Source of the DNA: Rhynchopus euleeides
Taxonomy: Eukaryota; Euglenozoa; Diplonemea; Diplonemida; Diplonemidae
Length of the DNA stretch: 64,000 nt
Assembly: GCA_963210315.1 (NCBI GenBank)
Contig: OY723252.1
Coordinates: forward strand, 124,001 to 188,000
Reading direction: 5' to 3'
The notes beneath the pieces are model-generated. The model had not been told where the DNA came from and ran no database searches. It worked only from the letters and a program-made list of their open reading frames with translations. The translations under genes were made by a program, and so were the position numbers. Of the stretch, positions 41,497 to 51,201 are shown piece by piece; positions within the stretch are counted from its first letter, which is position 1; the number at the start of each line of letters is the position of its first letter.

Positions 41497-42830
41497 TCAG
41501 CACACCGTGCATCCGCAGCTTGAGCCTGACGCCTCCGACGGACGAGTGTACTGCCGCGGGTCGTGCAGCGCGACTTTCCTCTGTCTCCAGGATCGAGGAC
41601 ACTTCTGCGCCGCCTCCACCTGCCGCATGCGCTGCAGCACCTGGTGCGCCGTCATTATCCGGCGGACACCGGTGGCAGGTGGGCCGTGCCCGAATTGCAT
41701 ATAGCCGAACCTCGTATCACTGATGACAAACAACAACTCACCATGAAACGTCTCGGTGTAGCGCTTTATACCGGGCGTACGCGGCACGGTGCCAAAAGGA
41801 CCCACTGTGCGTCTGTTTGTCCTGAAGGTGATTTGTGCAACAGGCCGACCCCAGGTATCTGTGTTCATCACAGTGTCCACACCGGTGATAAACTCGTCGC
41901 TGCCAAAAGCGACAGTATGGAGAATGCCTTCATTCGGGAGGCCCCAGGTGTTGTGTCGCAGGTACGTCCCGTCAGTGTAGGCAACACCGAGAGAACGAAA
42001 CTCAGGAGTATCATCTCTAGATAGGGTGACACACAGACCGCAGATCCGTGCACGGAGATGTACACCTTCTGCACTGTCGTCGCAGGCATTCGTGTAGGTG
42101 ACACCCTGAAAGCTGTGCGGTGCAGTGCGGCGCACACGCGGCACATCAACAGGGTGTCCGGACCCAAAGCCGATCTGAGTAACTGAGTCATTGACCACCC
42201 GCCCTTTGACGTACATCAGCTCGTTGCCTGAACCGAAGTCGGTGGAGAAGGCAGTGTGACCCCGAGGAAGAGTGGCGGCTCCAAACGGTCCCAGTTCGCG
42301 CTTGTTGGTGATGAAGGTGATGCTCTGCAAAGAGACAGCCACACACCAGCCCCTCACCCCCGTCACATGTTCATCCTCGTCAAGGGTGAAGTGTGGGTGA
42401 CGCGTGTTCGAAAAATCCACACTCCCATGACGCACGCGCATCCCGTTGGCGTAGGTGAGGGCCAGTCCCAGCGTCGCCACTGAGTACCAGCGTGTCCGCA
42501 CATCGACGTCGATGGTGACGACACGTCCCCAAGACGCTGTCTCAGCTCCATCGTCAAAGGCGACCCCCTCGTCAGGACCGAAGGGTCCCGCAAACATTTC
42601 ATCAGCGAGATTGGAGGTGTCTCGAGGGACGAGCACGAGCTCGACCGTCGCACCAGCCTCAAGCGGGGTGTGCTGCAGGAGCGTGTCGTCGCCGCCCAGC
42701 CCCTCGCCGCTGCCTGCCAAGCGCAGCAGCACATCGCCCGACACGTGCCCCTCCGGGCACAGGCAGCGCACAGCCTTGTCACGCAGGCTGCGCACTGTCT
42801 CATCGTGGTCTGCCTCGACGACTTCGACAC
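41210..42830. repeat. Segmental duplication, unit 1
   Basis: Direct repeat of about 45690-47258, covering the jacalin gene and ~200 bases of 3' flank (AATCACACCGAGTCCGCAAT ...). Unit 1 has an extra ~80-base hairpin with ends CACCTGATTTGGCCC and complement (about 41315-41388) that unit 2 lacks. Confidence 0.85.
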
Positions 42831-42903
42831 ACAAAAGAATGCCCTGAAGCCTTTGGGTTATTGTTAGAGTAGTGCAGCTGCAGCTCAGCAGAGCCAGCTG
42901 CAC
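41497..42903 (-). CDS. Ubiquitin-like/double-jacalin lectin protein, copy 1 (5' end unclear)
   Basis: Up to 468 residues. The frame matches copy 2 from VEADHDETVRSLRDKAV (the ubiquitin-like helix) to the end, but its first 27 residues are unrelated and begin at a GTG. The first in-frame ATG is about 100 codons in. A CTTCAG acceptor-like site just before GILLCVEVVEADHDE suggests an unseen 5' exon or a damaged start. Two jacalin-type beta-prism domains follow (GPFGPDEGVAFDDG ... VTGVRGW ... SITFITNKRELGPFG; then ITGVDTVMN ... ITFRTNRRTVGPFG). Jacalin domains bind glycans. The C-terminus SSCGCTVC ends in a CaaX-like CTVC. It probably originated by duplication with copy 2, about 4.4 kb away. Confidence 0.7.
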   Translation of the reverse strand: MQLALLSCSCTTLTITQRLQGILLCVEVVEADHDETVRSLRDKAVRCLCPEGHVSGDVLLRLAGSGEGLGGDDTLLQHTPLEAGATVELVLVPRDTSNLADEMFAGPFGPDEGVAFDDGAETASWGRVVTIDVDVRTRWYSVATLGLALTYANGMRVRHGSVDFSNTRHPHFTLDEDEHVTGVRGWCVAVSLQSITFITNKRELGPFGAATLPRGHTAFSTDFGSGNELMYVKGRVVNDSVTQIGFGSGHPVDVPRVRRTAPHSFQGVTYTNACDDSAEGVHLRARICGLCVTLSRDDTPEFRSLGVAYTDGTYLRHNTWGLPNEGILHTVAFGSDEFITGVDTVMNTDTWGRPVAQITFRTNRRTVGPFGTVPRTPGIKRYTETFHGELLFVISDTRFGYMQFGHGPPATGVRRIMTAHQVLQRMRQVEAAQKCPRSWRQRKVALHDPRQYTRPSEASGSSCGCTVC

Positions 42904-43263
42904 TGTTGCAGACTTATCCTGTTTTGGGTGGGCTGTGTCGGTACACAGACCTTATGACGGTCGGTCGTCTCTCTCTCTCTCTCATGAGTGTGCTTCGGAA
43001 GGGAACACGTTGCTCTCCGAAAAGCGAAACCTGCCCCGTTGTGTTCTGTTTTTGTCCTGACACACACTTGTCGTCTACAGTCGAGAGCACAAACAACCCA
43101 ACCTGCGCCGCACGACTCGCCACCCACCCACCACGGGAGTTGAGGCAATTGTGCGGAAGCGTCAACGCATCACAAACAGATCGCTGCCACTGCCGTCCCC
43201 ACCCCACCCCCTATTGTTTGCCACCGACACCCCCATGAATACCCCCGTGCTGTGGCAGGCTAG
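42904..43263. other. Spacer between jacalin copy 1 and the WD40 gene
   Basis: A CTCTCTCT run near 42970 and the recurrent GCGGAAGCGTCAACGCATCAC motif (43153), with the adjoining GTTGAGGCAATTG as in MITE family C. No gene is seen. Confidence 0.55.
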
Positions 43264-44436
43264 CTAGGCACCCACAGAATCCAGCACATCGCAGACCTCG
43301 TCCACGCGCACCACAGCGTAGTGCGCGGTGAACATCCACCTCCCGCAGGACGAAAAGGCGATGGCTGCAGTCCACTTCAGGCCGTCAACCGTGCCGACGA
43401 TGCGGCCGGTCGAGATGCTATACACGGTGGCTGCCTCCCTGTCTCTGCTCAGCACCGCCACAGAGCCACCCTCGTCGGACGCAGCGATGCAGCGGACCCA
43501 CTGAGGGGTGAGGACAATCGTGTGCAGGCACAGGCCCGCTGCAGCATCCCAGATCTTGAGAGTATTGTCATAGCACGATACCAGGCGGAGGTCGTGCTCA
43601 GCGAGCGCAATGTGATGCATTGAGCGCGTGTGTCCCGCAGCACCGGCATCGAGGGTTCGGGAACAGGAAAGGCGAAGCACGTCCCAAATGCGGATGGTCC
43701 CGTCTTCCGAAGCGCTGAATATGCTGTCGCGCGACACCGCAATGCTGCGGACGTACTTTGTATGGCCCTCGAGGGTTGCGATGATCACTCCCTGTTCCGC
43801 GTCCCACACACGGAGCGTTGGGATGTGCCCTCCGCACACCAGGCGCCCGCAGTGGGTCCATGCGATGCCGCTGGTACGATTGCGACGATCGCGCAGCGTG
43901 CGCATTAAGCTCCGTGTTGGCATGTCGTAGATGTCGATGTCAGCTGTCTGCACACCAAGCCACGATCCGCAGCGCGAGAAAGCTGCGGAAACACAGGCGT
44001 TTGTCATCGCAGTGGCGAGCTGTGCCAGGCGCTGTGCGGTGGTGGTGTCGAAGAGGAAGACGCGCCCCTCCGCGGTGACCACGCAGCAGAGCATGCCGCA
44101 AGGCGACAAGGCGATGTGCTTCACGTACATGCTGGAGGAGTAGAAGTATTCTGCTGGCGCTCGCACAGCAGGTCCGCGTGGCGCCAGGTGCAGGCTGGCC
44201 CCAGCGTGCAGAGGTGTGTCGCAGAGTCGGGCACTCTCACTCAGCTCGGCAGTGGCGTCGCCGTCACTCCCCACGACGCGTGCTGCGACCCGTCGCGCCC
44301 ATTCGCTGAAGCTGTCTGGCAGGTCTGCGAACATCTCCTCCAATGCGCGTGTCTTCAGGTCCAGCACGGTGTCGGTATCGCCAACACCGACAACACAGCT
44401 GCGCCCGCTCGCAGTGTGCGTCACACAGACGTCCAT
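43264..44436 (-). CDS. WD40-repeat protein with ubiquitin-like N-terminus
   Basis: 390 residues from ATG 44436, one exon. Residues 1-90 resemble the ubiquitin-like N-termini of the DUF4116 and jacalin proteins: MDVCVTHTASG, DTDTVLDLKTRALEEMF (helix), then LCDTPLHAGASLHLAP. Residues about 100-385 form a WD40 propeller of six or seven blades: ALSPCGMLCCVVTAEGRVFL, AFSRCGSWLGVQTADIDIYD, TLRVWDAEQG...LEGHTKYVRSIAVS, IFSASEDGTIRIWDV, LVSCYDNTLKIWDAAAG and AFSSCGRWMFTAHYAVVRVD. A scaffold or adaptor role is likely. It sits between the two duplicated jacalin genes on the same strand. Confidence 0.85.
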   Translation of the reverse strand: MDVCVTHTASGRSCVVGVGDTDTVLDLKTRALEEMFADLPDSFSEWARRVAARVVGSDGDATAELSESARLCDTPLHAGASLHLAPRGPAVRAPAEYFYSSSMYVKHIALSPCGMLCCVVTAEGRVFLFDTTTAQRLAQLATAMTNACVSAAFSRCGSWLGVQTADIDIYDMPTRSLMRTLRDRRNRTSGIAWTHCGRLVCGGHIPTLRVWDAEQGVIIATLEGHTKYVRSIAVSRDSIFSASEDGTIRIWDVLRLSCSRTLDAGAAGHTRSMHHIALAEHDLRLVSCYDNTLKIWDAAAGLCLHTIVLTPQWVRCIAASDEGGSVAVLSRDREAATVYSISTGRIVGTVDGLKWTAAIAFSSCGRWMFTAHYAVVRVDEVCDVLDSVGA

Positions 44437-45867
44437 CGCAAGGTGTGTGTGTGTGGGTGGGCAGGTGGGCGGATCACGATTTGGCTGTGTGTACCCTGAA
44501 GAGGGTTACACCAACAGTGTACCTGGCATGTCTTGCAGTGTGAAGTAGCGGCAAAAAACAATAATGTGCCAAAAATACCCCCGACGAAGTTTGGCCTCGT
44601 TTGAGACCCGCTGCAGCGTGGGGTGGGGGTTCGGTGGCCTGGTAGGCCTGGGACGTTTGCCTCAGAATACACGGGGTGCTCCGGCACACGAACAAAACAG
44701 AAAAGCGACACTCAACAGCCGCACAGCTGCTGGGCGCAGACGAACCTGGTCGGACTCGGGAGGGCGGGAGGGCGCGGGGGTGGTGGTGGGAACGGAGCTC
44801 TGCCAACGGGCACATCGGTTGCAGCGTGGGAGGGAGGGGTGGGGACCCTGTCGTGCTGTGTCGCCCAGTGTGGCTGGACCACAAGTGCGGGGAGCGGCAT
44901 GCAGGTGCATGGGCACTGGGGTGGCCCACGCAGGTGTCGGGGTCGCAATGTGAACAGAGCGTAGACAACCGGCGTGGGCCAGCCCCTGTGGCACCGGTGA
45001 CGATGCATGGGGCACTGGCTGGACCTGCCTGAGGCAACACAGGACAGGGCTGGGATAAACATCAAAACGGGTATTCGCCACACAGCAGACACACGGCATG
45101 GTATCACAAATATATAGGGGCACGATAGAAGTTAAGTCGGCCGTTGGGTCTTCTGTGAGGAGTTCAGAGGATGAGCGTATCGTTGCTGAGAACCATTCCC
45201 ATCACGGTGCCCCCACACCAAGTGCCTGGGCAAGAAGGCTGGCCCGTCCGGGTGGTGTTGCCTGGGCTACAGCAGGTTGCTTGGTCTTCGGGATGCAGCC
45301 CATCCAGCAGGTGACGCACATTCACCCCACACACCGAACTATTCGATGATCTTGAGGAGAGTGTCACGCTAAAGGGGCCTCCGAAGAACACATGCAGCAG
45401 GTCATCCATGATCACCATCTACTGTTGCCTGAGGAGACCCCGAGAGCGCCGCTGGTGGGCCAACCATCCTCGCAGAGCCCTGCAAAGCATAGCGTCTTGA
45501 GGGAACAGTTGAGTAGTTTGGCAAAACAGGATTGCGTGTCGAAGGGTTGCTTCGGGCGGCCCCTCGAGTCGGGGCCGCACCCAGGGAAGCATGATGCTGC
45601 CTCTGCTGGGCAGAAGAATGGCAGCTGGCTTTAGAACGGTGGCCACACGTGTGCCGTTGGGGGAGAAGCTGTCACTTGCCCCCGACATTCCCGACACAGG
45701 GAAGTCGGGGCAGAAGCTCTGAAATGGGAGAACAAGGAAAGGCAGGCACAAAGCAAACCCCGGTAGATACAAGCAATCACACCGAGTCCGCAATACACAA
45801 AACCCCTGGCATTTTGCGGAAGTCGGACAGCGTGAGGCTAGGTGTGTGGTGCCTGGTCAGAATGGAC
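44437..45867. other. Spacer between WD40 and jacalin copy 2
   Basis: The right part (about 45690-45867) is the shared 3' flank of the jacalin duplication. The remainder is unassigned; no coding frame is convincing. Confidence 0.55.
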
Positions 45868-47258
45868 TCAGCACACCGTGCATCCGCAGCTTGAGCCTGA
45901 CGCCTCTGACGGACGAGTGTACTGCCGCAGTTCGTGCAGCTGCGCAATCTTCCTCGGTAGGCCAGCGCGGTATCGAGGACACTTCTGCGCTGCCTCCTCC
46001 ACCTGCCGCATGCGCTGCAGCACCTGGTGCGCCGTCATTCTCCTGCGGACACCGGTGGCAGGTGGGCCGTGCCCGAATTGCATATAGCCGAACCTCGTAT
46101 CACTGATGACAAACAACAACTCACCATCAAACGTCTCGGTGTAGCGCTCTAGACCTGGCTCCTGCGGCACGGTGCCAAAAGGACCCACTGTGCGTCTGTT
46201 TGTCCTGAAGGTGATTTGTGCAACAGGCCAACCCGAGGGGTATGTGTTCATCACAGTGTCCACACCGGTGATAAACTCGTCGCTGTCAAAAGCGACAGTC
46301 TCGAGACAGCCTTCGGTATAACCGCTGTGCCTGGTCGGACCGGTGCCCAAGGTCCGGTTGTGTCGCAGGTACGTCCCGTCAGTGTAGGCAACACCGAGAG
46401 AACGAAACCGACGAGTAGCATCTTTAGATAGGGTGACACACAGTCCGCAGATCCGTGCACGGAGATGTACACCTTCTGCACTGTCGTCACAGGCATTCGC
46501 GCAGGTGTCACCCTGAAAGCTGTGCGGTGCAGTGCGGCGCACACGCGGCACATCAACAGGGTGTCCGTACCCAAAGCCGATCTGAGTAACTGAGTCATTG
46601 ACCACCCGCCCTTTGACGTACATCAGCTCGTTGCCTGAACCGAAGTCGGTGGAGAAGGCAGTGCGATCCCCTTCGGCAGTGTGACCCCGAGGAAGAGTGT
46701 CGGCTCCAAACGGTCCCAGTTCGCGCTTGTTGGTGATGAAGGTGATGCTCTGCCAAGAGACAGCCACACACCAGCCCCTCACCCCCGTCACATGTTCATC
46801 CTCGTCAAGGGTGAAGTGTGGGTGACGCGTGTTCGAAAAATCCACACTCCCATGACGCACGCGCATCCCGTTGGCGTAGGTGAGGGCCAGTCCCAGCTTC
46901 GCCACTGCGTCCCGGCTTGTCCGCACATCGACGTCGATGGTGACGACACGTCCCCAAGACGCTGTCTCAGCTCCATCGTCAAAGGCGACCCCCTCGTCAG
47001 GACCGAAGGGTCCCGCAGCGGGATTGGAGGTGTCTCGAGGGACCAGCACGAGCTCGACCGTCGCACCAGCCTCAAGCGGGGTGTGCTGCAGGAGCGTGTC
47101 GTCGCCGCCCAGCCCCTCGCCGCTGCCTGCCAAGCGCACCAGCACATCGCCCGACACGTGCCCCTCCGGGCACAGGCAGCGCACAGCCTTGTCACGCAGG
47201 CTGCGCACCGTCTCATCGTGGTCTGCCTCGACGGCCACACGCACATCTGTGCTGGCAA
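45690..47258. repeat. Segmental duplication, unit 2
   Basis: Direct repeat of about 41210-42830 with scattered substitutions and short in-frame indels in the coding part. Confidence 0.85.
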
Positions 47259-47277
47259 GGCAAGCGAACACCTCCAT
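45868..47277 (-). CDS. Ubiquitin-like/double-jacalin lectin protein, copy 2
   Basis: 469 residues from ATG 47277 (MEVFACLAS). Residues 1-72 are ubiquitin-like: MEVFACLASTDVRVAVEADH, DETVRSLRDKAV helix, then LLQHTPLEAGATVELVLV. Jacalin domain 1 spans about 78-210 (GPFGPDEGVAFDDG, HFTLDEDEHVTGVRGW, ITFITNKRELGPFG) and domain 2 about 255-385 (ITGVDTVMN, ITFRTNRRTVGPFG). A helical tail (TAHQVLQRMRQVEEAAQKC) and the C-terminus SSCGCTVC follow. CTVC fits a CaaX prenylation motif with an extra upstream Cys, so membrane attachment is possible but unproven. There is no signal peptide, so the lectin domains are probably cytosolic. It is the better preserved copy, with an intact start. Confidence 0.85.
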   Translation of the reverse strand: MEVFACLASTDVRVAVEADHDETVRSLRDKAVRCLCPEGHVSGDVLVRLAGSGEGLGGDDTLLQHTPLEAGATVELVLVPRDTSNPAAGPFGPDEGVAFDDGAETASWGRVVTIDVDVRTSRDAVAKLGLALTYANGMRVRHGSVDFSNTRHPHFTLDEDEHVTGVRGWCVAVSWQSITFITNKRELGPFGADTLPRGHTAEGDRTAFSTDFGSGNELMYVKGRVVNDSVTQIGFGYGHPVDVPRVRRTAPHSFQGDTCANACDDSAEGVHLRARICGLCVTLSKDATRRFRSLGVAYTDGTYLRHNRTLGTGPTRHSGYTEGCLETVAFDSDEFITGVDTVMNTYPSGWPVAQITFRTNRRTVGPFGTVPQEPGLERYTETFDGELLFVISDTRFGYMQFGHGPPATGVRRRMTAHQVLQRMRQVEEAAQKCPRYRAGLPRKIAQLHELRQYTRPSEASGSSCGCTVC

Positions 47278-50277
47278 CGTGTGGCCCCGACACCCAACGC
47301 TGACACCCACTCCCTGCAGGGTTCACCTGTGCCGGTGTGTGCGGTGCGGCAGCAGTTGTGGAGACAGCGACAGAGGCGACAAACACAAGTGCTTAACATG
47401 TCACGGTGTGGGGGCCGCAAGGAGGCATGTGCTGGGAGTACTGGACATGAGTCACAACAAGCGCTCCACAGGCAGTGGGGTCAAACAGGACACGGAGGAG
47501 ACGTGCGGGGCGTGGAGGTGAACGCCAGGCGCGGGACCTTTAGAAAGCAGATGACAGGGGGTGGGGGTGTGCCAGGGCACGCCAGGGGGTCTCAACGTTG
47601 TGCATCCTCTGCCGGGCGGACGTGCACTGCCGTGCCCCCCGGGCCACACTCCCATCGTCCGATCGTGCGAGGGGGGCGGCTGTGAACGAGTGGCACTAGG
47701 TGGCAAATAATTCAGCAGGCAAGCTGCCCCCCCCCCCCCCCTCGGCAGTGTTGCTGAAGTGTGCTTTCGTTCTGGCCCATGACTTCCGAGAGAGCCCAGT
47801 GGCGTCCTCATTGGTGGATCCGTGGTGTGCTCGGTGCCGATGTCACATTCCCGCTCGACACGCCGTGTGCGAAAAGGCTGAAACGTGCAGGGTTTCTGCT
47901 TCGCCCGAGAAAAGATACAGCTGGCATCCATTGCAGGGTCAGTCATGGAGAAAATGAACGACCAAAACGAGAAAAAATACCATCCTTTCCGTTTGCTTCA
48001 CTCACTCGCTACAGGGAAACATGAAGGGAAAAGAACCTTGCTGTTTTGTTGACCCGCTTCCACCTGGAGCATTTTAAAAAATCTGTGACAGCCCATAGTT
48101 GTATGTGAGTCCTTTTCGGACGTGTCTACCTGTCTGGAGTACAGAAAGGTGGCGGAGGAGAGAAGGGCGCTGATCGTATGGCAAACGGTTAGGAAGCATT
48201 TCCCTCAACACCTGTCCCCTGCAGGGATTGTGTCGGTTGGAATAACTTCTTTTTATTCCAAACGAGACGCACAGGAAAATAGCAGTGCATGCGGAGAAAG
48301 TGGGCTTGAAGAGAAACACGGTTGCAACGAGCTGTGCGCCCCGCCTATGTGTCGGGGGAAGCCTGAGAGACCAGCGTGGAGGTTGCCAGTACACACCCCT
48401 CATCGACGCTGAACTTCCCCATTTGCAGCCCGATTGGTGCAGGTTCACACTGCTGAAAGCACTGTCGCCCGTTGCTGGAGGAACACATGAAGGGCAGAAC
48501 ACAGCGAGTGTGTCGATTCACCAGCAATTTAACAGTTTGGGGCTTCGAGAGGTGCGGCAGTACTGAGGACGCCAAAAGCAGATGCTTTAGTGATAACAAC
48601 TCTAACCCGACCCACACCTCCCTTTCCCTCCCCCATGGTGAAACACGCATCCGAGACTGTTCTGCAGGACCATTGCCCTTGGGCAAAACGACAGAGTGGC
48701 GGAGAAGTGGGGTATGGGTGGGTGATTTTCGTTGATCGGACCACACATCGCCTGTGCGCAGTGTGATAATTATCCGCATGCCTGGCGTTGTTTTTCGCAT
48801 CATTCTTTTTGCACAACAGGCGCCCCTTGTGACAGAACCTTTCATGTCGAAAAAGACTTGGAGTTGCGTTCTTTGTTTGTACGAACGGTGCCTGCTAGTG
48901 CATGTGTGCAGGATACCGAACGCTGCCACGAGTCTTTTTAGTGCGAAAAGCTAGCTGTTCTTGCAAAAAAATAGATAAGGCTGTTGTTTGTGCGCCAAAT
49001 CCGGGCAAAACAAAAGCAACTCCGCAGCCCGATGAGGAGGTTGTATTTGTTGCCCAAAGCGCTGCCTCCTATCTTGAACGATTTGAACGATTTTTGACCG
49101 TGCTCGTAGCATCCCCGGATGAGGGGGGTCGCTATCTTTTTGACACTGGCAGGTTCCCTGTTGTGGTAAAAAAATGGGTCAATAAACGGGCACACATGTT
49201 TGTGGAAAACTGTACATGCGTATGTAACGTTGGGGTTGGGGCACAGAATCGGAGGCAACAGACAGAAAGTGACACTGCGCATGCCCTGTTCTGCACCGTT
49301 GCTTCCGTTCCCTTTGACGCGTTGGCGTCTCCCTCAGTCTCGGGGGGTGGGGGTGGGGCGCGTGTCCGCAACTGCAGGCTTTGGGACGCCATTCCTTTTT
49401 CAATTATAGCTCCCCATCAAGGTGCGCGGCGTTTCTTCACCGCATTTTTCCACCTTTTCCTTTCGTTTCTGGGGTGAGAAAATCATGCCGAAAGGCGAAG
49501 CCCCAGGCAGAAGGACCGCCACCCCCACCCCCCACCCCCCCTCCCGGGGCCTCGATCCTCATCACATGCTCCACAGTCTCTGCCAACTTCCAGGCAATGC
49601 GGCTCCGACACGGTGGCCTAGTCAGGGTTTTGACCAGGCCTAAATTGACCAGCGGGGGGGTTGCGGCCCATTTTTCCCTGTACCCCTGGTCATGACCAGG
49701 TCACTGACCAGGCCCTTTGTTGACCAGGGACAGACCTGGTCAAAGACCTGACTAGGCCACCGTGTATACCTTCACACTCCACTGCTGCAACCACAGTGCA
49801 TGAGACGCAGGAAGCTCAGTTCGCCCGAATCAAACGGCCCCGGTTGGTTTGTGGAACACATCTCTAGCGCCCACCCCCCCCCGGAATTCTTCGTCAGCAG
49901 AAGTCTTCACAGAGGATTTGGCAGGCCTTGTGATCCTGGTGGGGGCAATAGGCCAAAGCGAAAGGCGATAAAACGACGCCATGGGACACACTGATTGAAA
50001 GGTTTGCAAAAGAAAGGTGTCGCTGGCCAGTCCCAGAGGGCACTCACCACCAGTCACAACCAGCCGCGGCTCGCCAGACTGTGGGGTGTGAAAGACTGCT
50101 TGCCTTGCCACACCCACGGGGGTGTGGTAGCGAGGGGGCCCCTAAAATAAGATTGGTTTCAGCGAAGCGGCTGTCCCACCCCCCTCCCCCACCCCCCCAG
50201 CCCCACCACCACCACTGTTCCCTTTCTTGATGCACCTTTCAACCCTTCCATCGCATCGCCCCCACCCCCATCGCCAT
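47278..50277. other. Three-kilobase spacer with dispersed repeats
   Basis: Holds a C-run near 47728-47741, shared fragments TTTTGTTGACCCGCTTCCA (48046; also near 22186) and CTGTCTGGAGTACAGAAAGG (48131), a short CACGGTGGCC element (49607-49766) and a partial family G copy (50030-50142). A 191-codon plus-strand frame (48902-49477) overlaps dispersed repeat sequence and is not accepted as a gene. Confidence 0.55.
49607..49766. mobile_element. Short non-autonomous relative of the 2.26 kb element
   Basis: Ends CACGGTGGCCTAGTCAGG and CCTGACTAGGCCACCGTG differ from the 18446 element at one base. The interior is full of GACCAGGTC motifs. About 160 bases; no target duplication could be read. Confidence 0.7.
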
Positions 50278-51201
50278 TCACTTGCAGGTGTCGTTGTGTA
50301 GCACTGCTGACGACTGCGGGCAGATAAAACTCCGGGTGCCGCACCTTTGTGCGGGGACGCCGCACGACATGCAGTACCGTGTGGTGAAGGACGGCACCGC
50401 CATCTCATCCCCCTCCACGTTGGCGAGGTACTCCCGCAGGCGCGGCTGCGGCTCGGCCAGCCCCCTCTGCCAGCCCTCCAGCAACGCCCCGGAAGCGGTC
50501 GACATGCGGCGCATGCACTCCATATTCCACCATAGCACGCAGGCCAGCAGGAGGTCCGGGTCGCCCAGCTCGTCTGCATACCCCGCGACGAACACCGCCA
50601 CCTTCCGGAAGTACGCCACCCCGTCAGCAGCAGCTCTGAGATCGAGGAAGGCCGAAGGGATCTGGCACATCACCGGCTGCCCTTGCACCGGCTCGTTCCG
50701 CTGCAGCATAACGGAGCGGGGCACAGCTGCCGCGCTGTCGCCAGCAGGCCCCTTTGCGGGGGCCGGATCGTCATCATCTGCCGGAGGTGGCATGCGGTCC
50801 ACTGCATCGAGTGCCGGGGCAGCTCCAAAGCCAACTTCAGGGGTCGCAGCAGCAGCAGGGGCACCGGCAGGTGCAGGTGCAGGCGGTATGTCGGCACCGG
50901 GGGGCTGGAAGTGATCTCCTTGCCCACGGAGCAGGTTGGAGGCCAGTTCGACGTCACCCCCAGTGATATCGAGGAACTGTTGCAACCTGCCGTGCTCTGT
51001 CTGGGGGTATCGAGCGGCGAGCTCCAGCAGCCCTGCGGGCTTCTGGGGTGGTGCGGCATCTGCTGCCGCCACCTCCCGCATTCCCATGTTGCGCAGGAGC
51101 TCGCATGCAGCGTCGTAGTCCCCCACCTGAAGCACAATGGAGTCGACAAGGTCAGGGTCATCTGGGAAACTTGCCTTCACCCGACTGGAGACGTCTGACA
51201 T
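50278..51201 (-). CDS. Tandem CUE-like protein with WWN/EGDE domain (paralog 2)
   Basis: 307 residues from ATG 51201, one exon. Residues about 4-40 (SSRVKASFPDDPDLVDSIVL..GDYDAACELLRNM) and 56-92 (LLELAARYPQTEHGRLQQFL..GDVELASNLLRG) are two CUE/UBA-like three-helix modules. An Ala/Pro-rich, then acidic linker follows. Residues about 190-300 carry the same unnamed domain as the protein at 26807-27493: FRKVAVFVAGYAD, CVLWWNMECM, P.RLREYLANVEGDE and YCMSCGVPAQRCGTRSFICP. A ubiquitin-binding role is inferred from the CUE-like modules. It is the last recognised host gene before the repeat graveyard. Confidence 0.75.
   Translation of the reverse strand: MSDVSSRVKASFPDDPDLVDSIVLQVGDYDAACELLRNMGMREVAAADAAPPQKPAGLLELAARYPQTEHGRLQQFLDITGGDVELASNLLRGQGDHFQPPGADIPPAPAPAGAPAAAATPEVGFGAAPALDAVDRMPPPADDDDPAPAKGPAGDSAAAVPRSVMLQRNEPVQGQPVMCQIPSAFLDLRAAADGVAYFRKVAVFVAGYADELGDPDLLLACVLWWNMECMRRMSTASGALLEGWQRGLAEPQPRLREYLANVEGDEMAVPSFTTRYCMSCGVPAQRCGTRSFICPQSSAVLHNDTCK

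Noticed and set aside
41106-41723. 205-codon plus-strand frame
   Set aside because: Antisense to the jacalin 3' end and its duplicated flank.
48902-49477. 191-codon plus-strand frame
   Set aside because: Contains GTGCGCCAAATCCGGGCAA, shared with 25074-25090, and other dispersed repeats. No domain, and on the opposite strand to its neighbours.
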